From Rhynchopus euleeides (taxonomy: Eukaryota > Euglenozoa > Diplonemea > Diplonemida > Diplonemidae): a DNA stretch of 64,000 bases. Position 1 is the stretch's first letter. The number at the start of each line of letters is the position of its first letter. Location: the NCBI GenBank assembly GCA_963210315.1, contig OY723305.1, positions 1 to 64,000 on the forward strand, given 5' to 3'. Below, in pieces: positions 53,644 to 64,000 of the stretch. The notes beneath the pieces are model-generated. The model did not search any database. It was not told the DNA's origin and worked only from the letters and a program-made list of their open reading frames with translations. Both the position numbers and the translations under genes were made by a program.

Positions 53644-56600
53644 ATGAGAGGCATGCGACTGCTGTTGCTTGTCTGCTGCTGGTTGATCACCATTGGGTGC
53701 TTCTATGATCCGGCTGTGGTCTGCTGCCTTCCTGATGTGCCGCCCCTCGACAAACCGCGCAACTGTACCCGCAGGCCTCTTCTTCATCCTGCGAGGAGGC
53801 GGGGGAGACGGACAATTCAGGTTCTGCTTCGCACCGCCCTGACCCACGTTCTTCTGACCTGCGCTGCAGCTTTCGGATTGCAAATGGCGATGTTCTACCA
53901 GTCAGGGGTCTGGATTTGGAAGTGTTACAAAAGTCACCCGAATGAATGGCCCCTCAGGTCTGCAGTTGTCTTTCTGGTGCTGCTTGTCGTCTACTTCATC
54001 CACTTCATCAAGGCAGCTGATCTTGCAAACAGCTGTGCCCAGCACCAGACGAACGACCCGAAGCCGTCGTCACTTCTTCCGCTACTCCTCTGGGCATCCG
54101 CTGCAGCAGTGACACACCTTCCTCTTCTTCAGCGCATGTGGGATTTCAAGATGGCCTGTGTCAACCTTCTTCTTCTCCTCGGCCTCATCCAAATCTATCT
54201 GGAGCAGCTGCCTTCTTCTTCGTCACATCTGTCAACCAACAGCTGCAGCTGTGATCGGATCACGGGTGGTGGGGGTGAGTTCTCAAGGCGTGAAGACTCT
54301 CTCTGGATGTGCCATCTCTGTGGTGCCACAGCACCCACACGGGTTCAGATCCGTGCGCACTTTGCAGCCTGTGACACCAAGAATAATACGACTCGGTGCA
54401 GCAAGTGTGGGAACGACTTTCCCACCTACCAGCACATGCGCCGCCACTGGGGGAACTGTGGAAGCGTCCGAGTTCGGCATCAGTGCCAATGGTGTGCGAA
54501 GGAGGTCAGGACTGCTGCTGCAAAGGCCAGACATGAAAACTTCTGCCTCCTTGCTGGCTTGTCTCTGACACCCACTGAGAAGAAGTCTGCGGTGCTGCAG
54601 GTGGTTGCACAGATTCTCATCCTTGAAGAAAAGGCACAATTTGCTGACCTCAGACGGGCGTTTCCAGACCTCAACAGCTACTGGCAAAGCCGCTTCTCTT
54701 CAACAACTGCCGGACTGAGCAACAATGAGCGTCGTCGCACTCTTCTTCAGGAACTGCAAGAGGAATGCCAGAGGTACCCCTCCAGGATGACCGAGGAAGT
54801 GCAGGAGCGCGGTTCCGCTCTTAAAGAAGAGTGGCTTGAGAAAAGGGCCACCCATCTACAGGCAAATCCAGAGGAGAGCCTTGCACTGAGGCAGAGATAC
54901 CAAGAGCTCGTTGAAAAATATCAAGTTTCGAGATCCCTTGACCCGCACAGGCACCGCGGTGCAATTTCGCTTGAAGACTGGGACGACACAACAACGGAGG
55001 GCCGGTACCATGACGCAGGAGACGCAACACATGAGTGCTCAAAGTGTGGGGCACTCCTCTTCGACGCTGAGCGCCAAGCTGCTGGTCACGGACCTTGCTG
55101 CCACGGAAGATCAATTGGAATTCCTCCGATTACCTACCTCAACGACGAACACCGACAGCTTCTTCAAACCCCCGCCGTTCTCCAGAACATTGTGCGTATC
55201 AACGGGTTCTTCCAGATGTGTGTCTCCCGCCACAGCCCGCACAACCTCTTTGGCAGCTCAACTTCTGGTGTGCACAATATCATCCTCAAGGGGAAGGGGA
55301 TCAAGAAGCTTGTTGCCATTTCGAATGACCCAACGATGCGTCAGCAGCTCTGGATCATGGGGGGTGCAGGAAATGCCAATGACCAGATGGCAAACATGAC
55401 GGATTCCGCAATGGTTGCAGGGTTGGGTGAGCAGTACCACCAATCCATCCGGAACATGCTCATCCAGCACAATGAGTACGCCCAGCTGATCAAGAGTGCT
55501 GTGCAGGAGGCAGGACAGATTCACCAACAACAAAGAAGCGGCGCCGAGCCGGATATTACCGTGGCCATCAACGTCGATGAGATGCGTGGGGAGGTGAAGA
55601 GGGGCGATGAGTTTGACAACCCTCAAGCAGAAGGGGAGATGCGCGCGATCTATAAGGTGCCCTCGACAGGAGAAGACAATCGGGAAAACCGGGTGCTGTG
55701 GATGCTCGATGGGACTGAAAAGATTATCGATGACCTCCACCCGCTGTGGGAGCCCTGCCAGTTTCCCCTCCTGTTTCCCAATGGTGGGCCTCAAACAGGG
55801 TGGCGCTATGTCGTGCCTGAGATGGAGTTCATCGATGATGCAACTTCAGAAGCCAACAACCTGTACAAAGGTGTTTCTGCCTTGCAGTATGGAGCCTACC
55901 ACATGTACGATCGGTCAGGGGGGCGGCTGAGTCCTGCGCTTCATTCTGGGAAGCTGAGTGAAATGTACTTCCTTATGCTTGCGATCCGATCCATGACACA
56001 ACGCATCACCTTCCATAAGTTTACATCGATGCGCTACAGCACCCGCGAACAGCTTCAAAACAATTCCCCATCAACACGTGACACAAATACTGCCGGAACC
56101 TCCCTCCCGTCTTCCTACTCCCGAGGGGAGCGGGCCCGCAACCAAAGCCTCAACGACGCCCTTGCCCTGCGCGCTCGCTTTGGCCCTCCAGACTACTTCA
56201 TCACGATGACAGCAAACCCAAAGTGGAAGGAGGTGCAGAGGGGGCTGCTTGCTGGAGAGCGCCCTTCGCAGAGGTCGGACCTCATCCACAGAGTCTTCAA
56301 CATCAAGATGGAGTACGTGACAGATCTTCTGCAGAACGGCCTGCTCGGAGACTACCAAGCCCACGTGCGAGTTGTTGAGTATCAGAAGAGGGGTCTGCCT
56401 CACTTCCATCTTCTTCTGTATGTTCAGGATGAGTGTAAGCCTCAGTCCCCAAGTGTGCTGGACATGACGTGCTGTGCAGAGCTCCCACACCCGGTGACAC
56501 AGCCCAAACTATTTCAAATTGTGAGCGATTTCAACGTACACACAGCCTGCGACAAGGTTCGAAATGCAATGTGCAAGATTGTGGGTGCTGATGGACGGGC

Positions 56601-59600
56601 CCGCTGCAAGTCGTATTACCCCAAGCCCTTCCTTGCAGCTTCCATCTGTCAGACGCATCAGTCGTACAGCCGTCCAAAGCGCCCGAACAATGGCAGGCAA
56701 ACCACCGCCACTGCTGCTGAGACACAGAGGGTGCGGGATGTAACAGGGAACCCGTTTGCAGTGCATATGAATGTGCGCAGCAATCAGTACGTTGTCCCGT
56801 ACAATCCGTATCTTTCAGCCACAATCTGTGCACACCTAAATGTTGAGGTGGTTGGAAGCCCAGCTGTCATCAAATACCTCTTCAAGTATCTGTTCAAGCC
56901 GGAGGAGGTTGCCAAGGTTGGAGTTCAGAATACCACTACTACTACTACTACTACGACTACTACTACTACTTCTCCTGCTGCTGCAGCGGGGGCAGAGAAC
57001 AACACAGCGGGGCAGCGGGCAGCGGCGGCGGCGGCGGCGGCGGCGGCGGAGAAGGTGCGTAACGAACCTCAGGAGCATCTCCTTGGCATGTATGTTGGAG
57101 CAGCGGAGGCGATGGGGTATCTTCTCGGGACACAGATGGTCTCCATCAAGCCTGCAATTGTCCGTCTTGCTGTTCATCTTGAGAACCAGGAGAGAGTCTA
57201 CTACCGCGAGGGGGGAGAGGACGAAGCTCTTGCAAGGGGGGCAAAGACAACGCTGACCGGCTGGTTTGAGGCAAACGCACGTGAGCAGCAAGGGGATCCC
57301 GAATACCTCGGCCTCCACAGCCTTTCCTACCTCGAAATGCCAGAGTACTGCACCTGGGTCAAGGGGGAGGCTGTGTGGAGGCTTCGAAGGGGGTGGAAGT
57401 GGGACGCGGCGGAGGGGAAGTTTGAGGCAACAGACCGTGCCAGGGAAAGTCGGAAGCGCCCCTTGGCAATTGGCCGCATGATGTTCACACCACCGAAGGA
57501 TGCTGAGCTCCAGTGTCTGAGAATGCTGATGATGTCTCGTGCTGGTGCGACATCGTTTGAAGACCTTCGCACAGTCAACGGAGAAGTCTACAACACCTTC
57601 AAAGATGCAGCGGGTGCACACGGCCTCCTCGAAGATGGGGCGCTTGTTGAGAGGACTATCAAAGAGGCTGCTGACATTACAATATCATCGAAGTACCTCC
57701 GATTCACCTTCTGTGTTCTCCTCGACTCCTTTGTTGTTTCAAGCGACACCGCCCTGAGGATTTGGAATGACTACAAGGTGCAGTTATGCATGCCATACCG
57801 CTCCCGGCTGGATCGAAGCGCAAACATTACAGATGCAGATGAGAATGCTGCCCTGCACGACATGTCGAATCTTCTTCGCAACCTCAACGGAAGCAGCACC
57901 TCAGCGTATGGCCTTCCGGAGCCTTCGTCTTCCATATCTGCTGCAGGTGGTGGAGGTGGTGCGAGTGGCTGGGTCATCAGGGATGAGCTGGCGTATGACA
58001 TGGAGGTAGAGAAGGGAAGGAGCGAGCAGGCCTACTCCAACATGAACCCAGGGCAGAAGGCGGCTTTTGACGCCATCACAGAGGCTGTAGTTGCAGGGCA
58101 GGGGGGTGTCTTCTTTCTGCAGGGTGCTGCTGGGACAGGAAAGACCTTCACCTATGATGCACTTCTCTCCTGGTGCAGGGGGAATCCGATGCCTCAACAG
58201 GAAGGGCACTCCATCGCCCTAGCCGTTGCCAGTTCCGGAATTGCTGCTACACTTCTTCGTGGGGGGCGGACCGCCCACAACCGGTTCAAGATTCCCCTCA
58301 ACATTGACCCTTCCGAATGTAACAAACTCTGTTCCTTGCCCACAGAGTTTGAGGACTTGATCAGAAAAACGTCACTGATTGTTTGGGATGAGGTGGTGAT
58401 GGCAAGGAGGGAATGTGTTGAGATTGTGGATCGGTCCTGTCGGAGGGTGAGGCAGAATGAGGCACCCTTTGGTGGGATTGTGACAGTGCTTGGTGGTGAC
58501 ATCAAGCAAATTCTTCCGGTGCATGACACCAGGGAGGGGGCAATTGCAGCAACACTCCACATGTCCCCTCTCTGGCCTGAAATTCAGAAGATAAGTTTGA
58601 CCCAAATTATGAGGCAACAGGGTGACCTGGAATATGCACAGTTTTTGAGTGCAGTTGGGGATGGTTCCATGAATGAGGAAGATGGGACCATAAACCTCTT
58701 CAGCAAGATGTATGTCAAGAACGTGTTTCCTTCCAGTGCTGCTGCAATCAGAAGAAAAAATGACAGTTGCCACTACTACAGCCAGGAAGACCTGATTGAA
58801 CACACCTTTCCAAATCTTTCGAAGAAGCAGAACAATCATCATGCTCCATCCTCCTTCTCCTCCTCATTCATTGGGAATGCAATGATCATGTGTCCAACAA
58901 ACAGTGCACAGCGTGAGCTCAACCAAAAATGTCTGCAGAGGATGCCTGGGGAGGAGTTTCTCATTATCGGGCAGGACACCTGTGTTGAGGAGAATGTTCG
59001 TCCTGACCTTCTTGACAATGATGTGCTCAACCAAGTGGTGGTGACTGGAATCCCACTCCACACACTGCACCTCAAGGTTGGGGCACCTGTCATGCTTCTG
59101 AAGAACTTGAATCCTCCAGGAGGGCTGTGTAATGGGACACGGCTGATCTTGAAGAGGATTACCCCTCTCAACCTTCTGTGTGTTCCGATTGACAAACCTG
59201 ACACCCTGGAAAGTGACTACATCTGCATCCCACGGGTCAAGAACGAACCAGATGCAAAAAAGGTTGGCTTTGCCATGAAGCGTGTCCAGTTTCCAGTTTC
59301 TCTTGCCTTTGCAAGCACAATCAACTCTAACCTCCCTCCTCCAACTGCAGAAGCCTTGCAAAGAAATGCACCCCTCCCCAACACAGTGGCACACCTTGAG
59401 TTTGCTGAAGATGACGATGATGATGACGATGATGATGATGGCATGCCTTTTCCTCAGTATCATCTTCCTGACTCTAACCGCGACGGTGATCGACTGAGTT
59501 TTTTCCCCCCAAACCTGAAGAGAACAGGAGCACAGCTTGAAAGAACAACAGTCTCCCTTCGGGTCCGCCAGTTTCTGGCAGCTGCAGGGCTTCCCTGTAC

Positions 59601-60147
59601 CGCCGTTGTTGACGTTCCTGGAGACGGTCATTGCTTTTACCACTCCCTTTTGTGCTACAGTCAAATCAGAAGAAGAGTTCCTGGGGTGGGGACGGCTGCC
59701 CTGGACCAACGGGCTTCCGCAAAGCTCCTTCGTGAACATGTCTGGAAGGATCCCTTTCCAGAGGGACTGAGACACTTGGTTTCAATTGCATCTTTTGTTC
59801 ATTGGCAGGGCTTGGGTCTGGAATGTCAGAAAGGAGTCCAGGACTACTGCAACTTGCATCGAGTGATGAACTCGCCATTCTGGGCTGACAGCATTGCTGT
59901 GTATCTAACCGCTGTTGTTTTGCAGATCTGCATTGTTGTCATTCTCACAGAAGATGCAGACAATGGCCTTGGACAGAAGGTCAGTGAGCACAAATACAAC
60001 ACCCCGAAGGCAGCCAACACCTTTTACATTATTTGTGACAACAGCGTACACTTCTTGCAGTTCTCTGCATACGGATACAGCAAGGTTCAGCAGAGCCTTA
60101 CAACAACTGTGATCCATGATGGTCGGCCGCAAAACCAAAATCCCTAG
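53644..60147 (+). CDS. Helitron Rep-helicase-OTU polyprotein (copy 3), helicase motifs V-VI deleted
   Basis: 2,167 codons with the same sequence as the copy 2 protein: zinc fingers, HUH and paired-tyrosine Rep motifs, Walker A and B, the in-frame loss of motifs V-VI after N1894, the Asp run and the OTU domain. Sharing exactly the same deletion shows that copies 2 and 3 descend from one already damaged element. Confidence 0.88.
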   Translation: MRGMRLLLLVCCWLITIGCFYDPAVVCCLPDVPPLDKPRNCTRRPLLHPARRRGRRTIQVLLRTALTHVLLTCAAAFGLQMAMFYQSGVWIWKCYKSHPNEWPLRSAVVFLVLLVVYFIHFIKAADLANSCAQHQTNDPKPSSLLPLLLWASAAAVTHLPLLQRMWDFKMACVNLLLLLGLIQIYLEQLPSSSSHLSTNSCSCDRITGGGGEFSRREDSLWMCHLCGATAPTRVQIRAHFAACDTKNNTTRCSKCGNDFPTYQHMRRHWGNCGSVRVRHQCQWCAKEVRTAAAKARHENFCLLAGLSLTPTEKKSAVLQVVAQILILEEKAQFADLRRAFPDLNSYWQSRFSSTTAGLSNNERRRTLLQELQEECQRYPSRMTEEVQERGSALKEEWLEKRATHLQANPEESLALRQRYQELVEKYQVSRSLDPHRHRGAISLEDWDDTTTEGRYHDAGDATHECSKCGALLFDAERQAAGHGPCCHGRSIGIPPITYLNDEHRQLLQTPAVLQNIVRINGFFQMCVSRHSPHNLFGSSTSGVHNIILKGKGIKKLVAISNDPTMRQQLWIMGGAGNANDQMANMTDSAMVAGLGEQYHQSIRNMLIQHNEYAQLIKSAVQEAGQIHQQQRSGAEPDITVAINVDEMRGEVKRGDEFDNPQAEGEMRAIYKVPSTGEDNRENRVLWMLDGTEKIIDDLHPLWEPCQFPLLFPNGGPQTGWRYVVPEMEFIDDATSEANNLYKGVSALQYGAYHMYDRSGGRLSPALHSGKLSEMYFLMLAIRSMTQRITFHKFTSMRYSTREQLQNNSPSTRDTNTAGTSLPSSYSRGERARNQSLNDALALRARFGPPDYFITMTANPKWKEVQRGLLAGERPSQRSDLIHRVFNIKMEYVTDLLQNGLLGDYQAHVRVVEYQKRGLPHFHLLLYVQDECKPQSPSVLDMTCCAELPHPVTQPKLFQIVSDFNVHTACDKVRNAMCKIVGADGRARCKSYYPKPFLAASICQTHQSYSRPKRPNNGRQTTATAAETQRVRDVTGNPFAVHMNVRSNQYVVPYNPYLSATICAHLNVEVVGSPAVIKYLFKYLFKPEEVAKVGVQNTTTTTTTTTTTTTSPAAAAGAENNTAGQRAAAAAAAAAAEKVRNEPQEHLLGMYVGAAEAMGYLLGTQMVSIKPAIVRLAVHLENQERVYYREGGEDEALARGAKTTLTGWFEANAREQQGDPEYLGLHSLSYLEMPEYCTWVKGEAVWRLRRGWKWDAAEGKFEATDRARESRKRPLAIGRMMFTPPKDAELQCLRMLMMSRAGATSFEDLRTVNGEVYNTFKDAAGAHGLLEDGALVERTIKEAADITISSKYLRFTFCVLLDSFVVSSDTALRIWNDYKVQLCMPYRSRLDRSANITDADENAALHDMSNLLRNLNGSSTSAYGLPEPSSSISAAGGGGGASGWVIRDELAYDMEVEKGRSEQAYSNMNPGQKAAFDAITEAVVAGQGGVFFLQGAAGTGKTFTYDALLSWCRGNPMPQQEGHSIALAVASSGIAATLLRGGRTAHNRFKIPLNIDPSECNKLCSLPTEFEDLIRKTSLIVWDEVVMARRECVEIVDRSCRRVRQNEAPFGGIVTVLGGDIKQILPVHDTREGAIAATLHMSPLWPEIQKISLTQIMRQQGDLEYAQFLSAVGDGSMNEEDGTINLFSKMYVKNVFPSSAAAIRRKNDSCHYYSQEDLIEHTFPNLSKKQNNHHAPSSFSSSFIGNAMIMCPTNSAQRELNQKCLQRMPGEEFLIIGQDTCVEENVRPDLLDNDVLNQVVVTGIPLHTLHLKVGAPVMLLKNLNPPGGLCNGTRLILKRITPLNLLCVPIDKPDTLESDYICIPRVKNEPDAKKVGFAMKRVQFPVSLAFASTINSNLPPPTAEALQRNAPLPNTVAHLEFAEDDDDDDDDDDGMPFPQYHLPDSNRDGDRLSFFPPNLKRTGAQLERTTVSLRVRQFLAAAGLPCTAVVDVPGDGHCFYHSLLCYSQIRRRVPGVGTAALDQRASAKLLREHVWKDPFPEGLRHLVSIASFVHWQGLGLECQKGVQDYCNLHRVMNSPFWADSIAVYLTAVVLQICIVVILTEDADNGLGQKVSEHKYNTPKAANTFYIICDNSVHFLQFSAYGYSKVQQSLTTTVIHDGRPQNQNP

Positions 60148-60557
60148 CATCTCTTGCCTTCCCACATGTGCCACTATTGATTCATTCACCTGCTTTTCCC
60201 TGAAAGACGCTCCTAACCTGTGCCAAGCCTGCCGCGATGTGTGTACTCCTCCCAGGCTCGATCTAACACAGTCTTCAGGCACACAAACCACAACCGACAG
60301 AGAGACAGACTCTGCAGAAAAATTCATGAATCCGACAGAGACAGCAGCACCAACCCCGCCCCATCCTCTGACCCCAACTCTTCCCCACATTGCCTTCCGA
60401 TTGCATTGATTACGCAGGCACCACAACACACAGGCACACCTCCATGCATACACACAACAACACAGCACAGGAACCCTCAACCGGAACACTGAATATGCAA
60501 AAAAAAGGCGAAAAAGGCTGACATTCCCTTACGGATCCATATGGTCGTCCCCTACGT

Positions 60558-60781
60558 GGGGATACGCTATTAGCCCAACCAGCCCTCCCGACTCTGCCCG
60601 CCCGCAAGTTCAAGAAGAAGTTTGGAAAGGGGAAAAGGGATGGGGGAGAGGAGGGAGAGGGAGGGGTTTTTGAAAGGGGAGGGGAGAACCCAACCGACCC
60701 AACCGACCAGGGGGGGGGGGGGGGGAGCGCGAGTGTGTATACCAATGAAGTACAGAAACTGTAGCTTAAGAAATCGTTGGT
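60558..60781. other. G/C-rich linker between Helitron copy 3 and satellite array 3
   Basis: Same 224-bp sequence as 48371-48594. Confidence 0.6.
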
Positions 60782-63700
60782 GGATTTTTTATCTTCCACT
60801 AATTTCTGTGAAAACTGACCGACATTCCCGGGTCGCTACCCATACCTAGCGGAACGTGGTGGTGCGTTGTCATCAGTTTTCTGGCCGTTTTCGCCGCGGA
60901 AACGCTATAAAACTACTATGGGCGATTTCCCTAAGGAATTTCCAACCAAAACGTTGGATTTCCCGATGGCACCCAACATGGACGGATTTTCGAGTGGCTG
61001 AAATCCGAAATTGTTTTCGGGGAGGTACACCCCCCGGAAATTTCACCATCGAAGGAATTTTGCAGTTCTGAGCTGTTTCGAAAATATTGCCGACGTCACC
61101 AAAAACACGATTTTTGCAGGGATTTTTGGCTGGTTTGGTGAAACTCAGAGTTTTTATCAAAGTCGAACAGAATTCTGAGCAGAAAAGTGGCGGCCCCACT
61201 TACTTTTGGGATAGACGCGCTCCGTTCTTTACACGGTAAAGAAAATCGACAAAAAATTCGAAAAACAAAAAATGTTGCTAAAGGGTCACCCTAAAAACCT
61301 GGATTCCCACTATACATTATAGTAACCACAGGGACCCCTGGCTGGGGGACCGATTTTTTATCTTCCACTAATTTCTGTGAAAACTGACCGACATTCCCGG
61401 GTCGCTACCCATACCTAGCGGAACGTGGTGGTGCGTTGTCATCAGTTTTCTGGCCGTTTTCGCCGCGGAAACGCTATAAAACTACTATGGGCGATTTCCC
61501 TAAGGAATTTCCAACCAAAACGTTGGATTTCCCGATGGCACCCAACATGGACGGATTTTCGAGTGGCTGAAATCCGAAATTGTTTTCGGGGAGGTACACC
61601 CCCCGGAAATTTCACCATCGAAGGAATTTTGCAGTTCTGAGCTGTTTCGAAAATATTGCCGACGTCACCAAAAACACGATTTTTGCAGGGATTTTTGGCT
61701 GGTTTGGTGAAACTCAGAGTTTTTATCAAAGTCGAACAGAATTCTGAGCAGAAAAGTGGCGGCCCCACTTACTTTTGGGATAGACGCGCTCCGTTCTTTA
61801 CACGGTAAAGAAAATCGACAAAAAATTCGAAAAACAAAAAATGTTGCTAAAGGGTCACCCTAAAAACCTGGATTCCCACTATACATTATAGTAACCACAG
61901 GGACCCCTGGCTGGGGGACCGATTTTTTATCTTCCACTAATTTCTGTGAAAACTGACCGACATTCCCGGGTCGCTACCCATACCTAGCGGAACGTGGTGG
62001 TGCGTTGTCATCAGTTTTCTGGCCGTTTTCGCCGCGGAAACGCTATAAAACTACTATGGGCGATTTCCCTAAGGAATTTCCAACCAAAACGTTGGATTTC
62101 CCGATGGCACCCAACATGGACGGATTTTCGAGTGGCTGAAATCCGAAATTGTTTTCGGGGAGGTACACCCCCCGGAAATTTCACCATCGAAGGAATTTTG
62201 CAGTTCTGAGCTGTTTCGAAAATATTGCCGACGTCACCAAAAACACGATTTTTGCAGGGATTTTTGGCTGGTTTGGTGAAACTCAGAGTTTTTATCAAAG
62301 TCGAACAGAATTCTGAGCAGAAAAGTGGCGGCCCCACTTACTTTTGGGATAGACGCGCTCCGTTCTTTACACGGTAAAGAAAATCGACAAAAAATTCGAA
62401 AAACAAAAAATGTTGCTAAAGGGTCACCCTAAAAACCTGGATTCCCACTATACATTATAGTAACCACAGGGACCCCTGGCTGGGGGACCGATTTTTTATC
62501 TTCCACTAATTTCTGTGAAAACTGACCGACATTCCCGGGTCGCTACCCATACCTAGCGGAACGTGGTGGTGCGTTGTCATCAGTTTTCTGGCCGTTTTCG
62601 CCGCGGAAACGCTATAAAACTACTATGGGCGATTTCCCTAAGGAATTTCCAACCAAAACGTTGGATTTCCCGATGGCACCCAACATGGACGGATTTTCGA
62701 GTGGCTGAAATCCGAAATTGTTTTCGGGGAGGTACACCCCCCGGAAATTTCACCATCGAAGGAATTTTGCAGTTCTGAGCTGTTTCGAAAATATTGCCGA
62801 CGTCACCAAAAACACGATTTTTGCAGGGATTTTTGGCTGGTTTGGTGAAACTCAGAGTTTTTATCAAAGTCGAACAGAATTCTGAGCAGAAAAGTGGCGG
62901 CCCCACTTACTTTTGGGATAGACGCGCTCCGTTCTTTACACGGTAAAGAAAATCGACAAAAAATTCGAAAAACAAAAAATGTTGCTAAAGGGTCACCCTA
63001 AAAACCTGGATTCCCACTATACATTATAGTAACCACAGGGACCCCTGGCTGGGGGACCGATTTTTTATCTTCCACTAATTTCTGTGAAAACTGACCGACA
63101 TTCCCGGGTCGCTACCCATACCTAGCGGAACGTGGTGGTGCGTTGTCATCAGTTTTCTGGCCGTTTTCGCCGCGGAAACGCTATAAAACTACTATGGGCG
63201 ATTTCCCTAAGGAATTTCCAACCAAAACGTTGGATTTCCCGATGGCACCCAACATGGACGGATTTTCGAGTGGCTGAAATCCGAAATTGTTTTCGGGGAG
63301 GTACACCCCCCGGAAATTTCACCATCGAAGGAATTTTGCAGTTCTGAGCTGTTTCGAAAATATTGCCGACGTCACCAAAAACACGATTTTTGCAGGGATT
63401 TTTGGCTGGTTTGGTGAAACTCAGAGTTTTTATCAAAGTCGAACAGAATTCTGAGCAGAAAAGTGGCGGCCCCACTTACTTTTGGGATAGACGCGCTCCG
63501 TTCTTTACACGGTAAAGAAAATCGACAAAAAATTCGAAAAACAAAAAATGTTGCTAAAGGGTCACCCTAAAAACCTGGATTCCCACTATACATTATAGTA
63601 ACCACAGGGACCCCTGGCTGGGGGACCGATTTTTTATCTTCCACTAATTTCTGTGAAAACTGACCGACATTCCCGGGTCGCTACCCATACCTAGCGGAAC

Positions 63701-64000
63701 GTGGTGGTGCGTTGTCATCAGTTTTCTGGCCGTTTTCGCCGCGGAAACGCTATAAAACTACTATGGGCGATTTCCCTAAGGAATTTCCAACCAAAACGTT
63801 GGATTTCCCGATGGCACCCAACATGGACGGATTTTCGAGTGGCTGAAATCCGAAATTGTTTTCGGGGAGGTACACCCCCCGGAAATTTCACCATCGAAGG
63901 AATTTTGCAGTTCTGAGCTGTTTCGAAAATATTGCCGACGTCACCAAAAACACGATTTTTGCAGGGATTTTTGGCTGGTTTGGTGAAACTCAGAGTTTTT
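60782..64000. repeat. 569-bp satellite array 3, at least 5.66 units, continues beyond window
   Basis: Same unit and same starting phase as array 2; the window ends inside the sixth unit. Confidence 0.97.

Larger units (their letters stand above)
52166..60557 (+). mobile_element. Helitron copy 3 (8.4 kb), apparent duplicate of copy 2
   Basis: All landmarks, including the deletion joint, Thr/Ala runs, ORF borders and linker, are offset by 12,187 bp from copy 2. ORF2 translates identically. Duplication with the surrounding satellite, not a fresh transposition, is the simplest explanation. Confidence 0.88.

Noticed and set aside
24157-64000. 71-codon plus-strand and 108-codon minus-strand frames in every 569-bp unit
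   Set aside because: They repeat only because the unit repeats. No domain, and no substitutions between units with which to test for coding constraint.

Overview
The window is nuclear DNA of a eukaryotic microbe. It holds a eukaryotic rDNA segment (18S, 5.8S, 28S), a DNA rolling-circle transposon (Helitron), a tyrosine-recombinase retroelement, tandem satellites and possible short spliceosomal introns. The GC-rich coding style and rRNA spacing fit an alga-like protist, possibly an alveolate or stramenopile such as a chromerid, but the genus cannot be fixed by eye.

Region by region. 1-1063: 3' side of the window's first gene, minus strand, running off the edge (SAP-like segment plus U1-type zinc finger). 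1511-6016: a tyrosine-recombinase retroelement on the minus strand with order gag-like, recombinase, RT-RNase H, flanked by a shared 19-bp motif. 6017-11153: sparse DNA with three weak or decayed coding stretches, small palindromes and dispersed repeats. 11154-12332: a membrane-anchored, coiled-coil, PC-esterase/TBL-like gene, cut short by rDNA. 12363-17944: one permuted rDNA unit on the minus strand (3' end of one 28S, a compact spacer of about 0.67 kb, 18S, ITS1, 5.8S, ITS2, 5' half of the next 28S), truncated inside 28S at both ends. 17944-20956: three arrays of an 8-bp repeat (CCCGCAAA; TTTGCGGG on the other strand), separated by a duplicated 132-bp block, a large perfect foldback and a diverged 182-bp duplication.

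20957-64000: three rounds of one higher-order arrangement, [8-bp array]-[Helitron]-[569-bp satellite array]. Round 1 has an internally deleted Helitron (3.1 kb) and about 22.8 satellite units. Rounds 2 and 3 each have an 8.4-kb Helitron and appear identical to each other, offset by exactly 12,187 bp. The third satellite array continues past the window end.

The Helitrons encode ORF1 (acidic, zinc-finger) and ORF2 (zinc fingers, HUH/Y2 Rep, Pif1-like helicase, C-terminal OTU protease-like domain). No copy is complete: copies 2 and 3 lost helicase motifs V-VI through an in-frame 312-bp deletion, and copy 1 lost the Rep domain and Walker A but kept motifs V-VI. The apparent identity of the satellite units and of the 12.2-kb amplicons points to very recent amplification, or to an assembly that needs checking. 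The most unusual feature is the telomere-like 8-bp repeat, which always has a fixed right border and a variable left junction (28S rDNA, satellite or other sequence).
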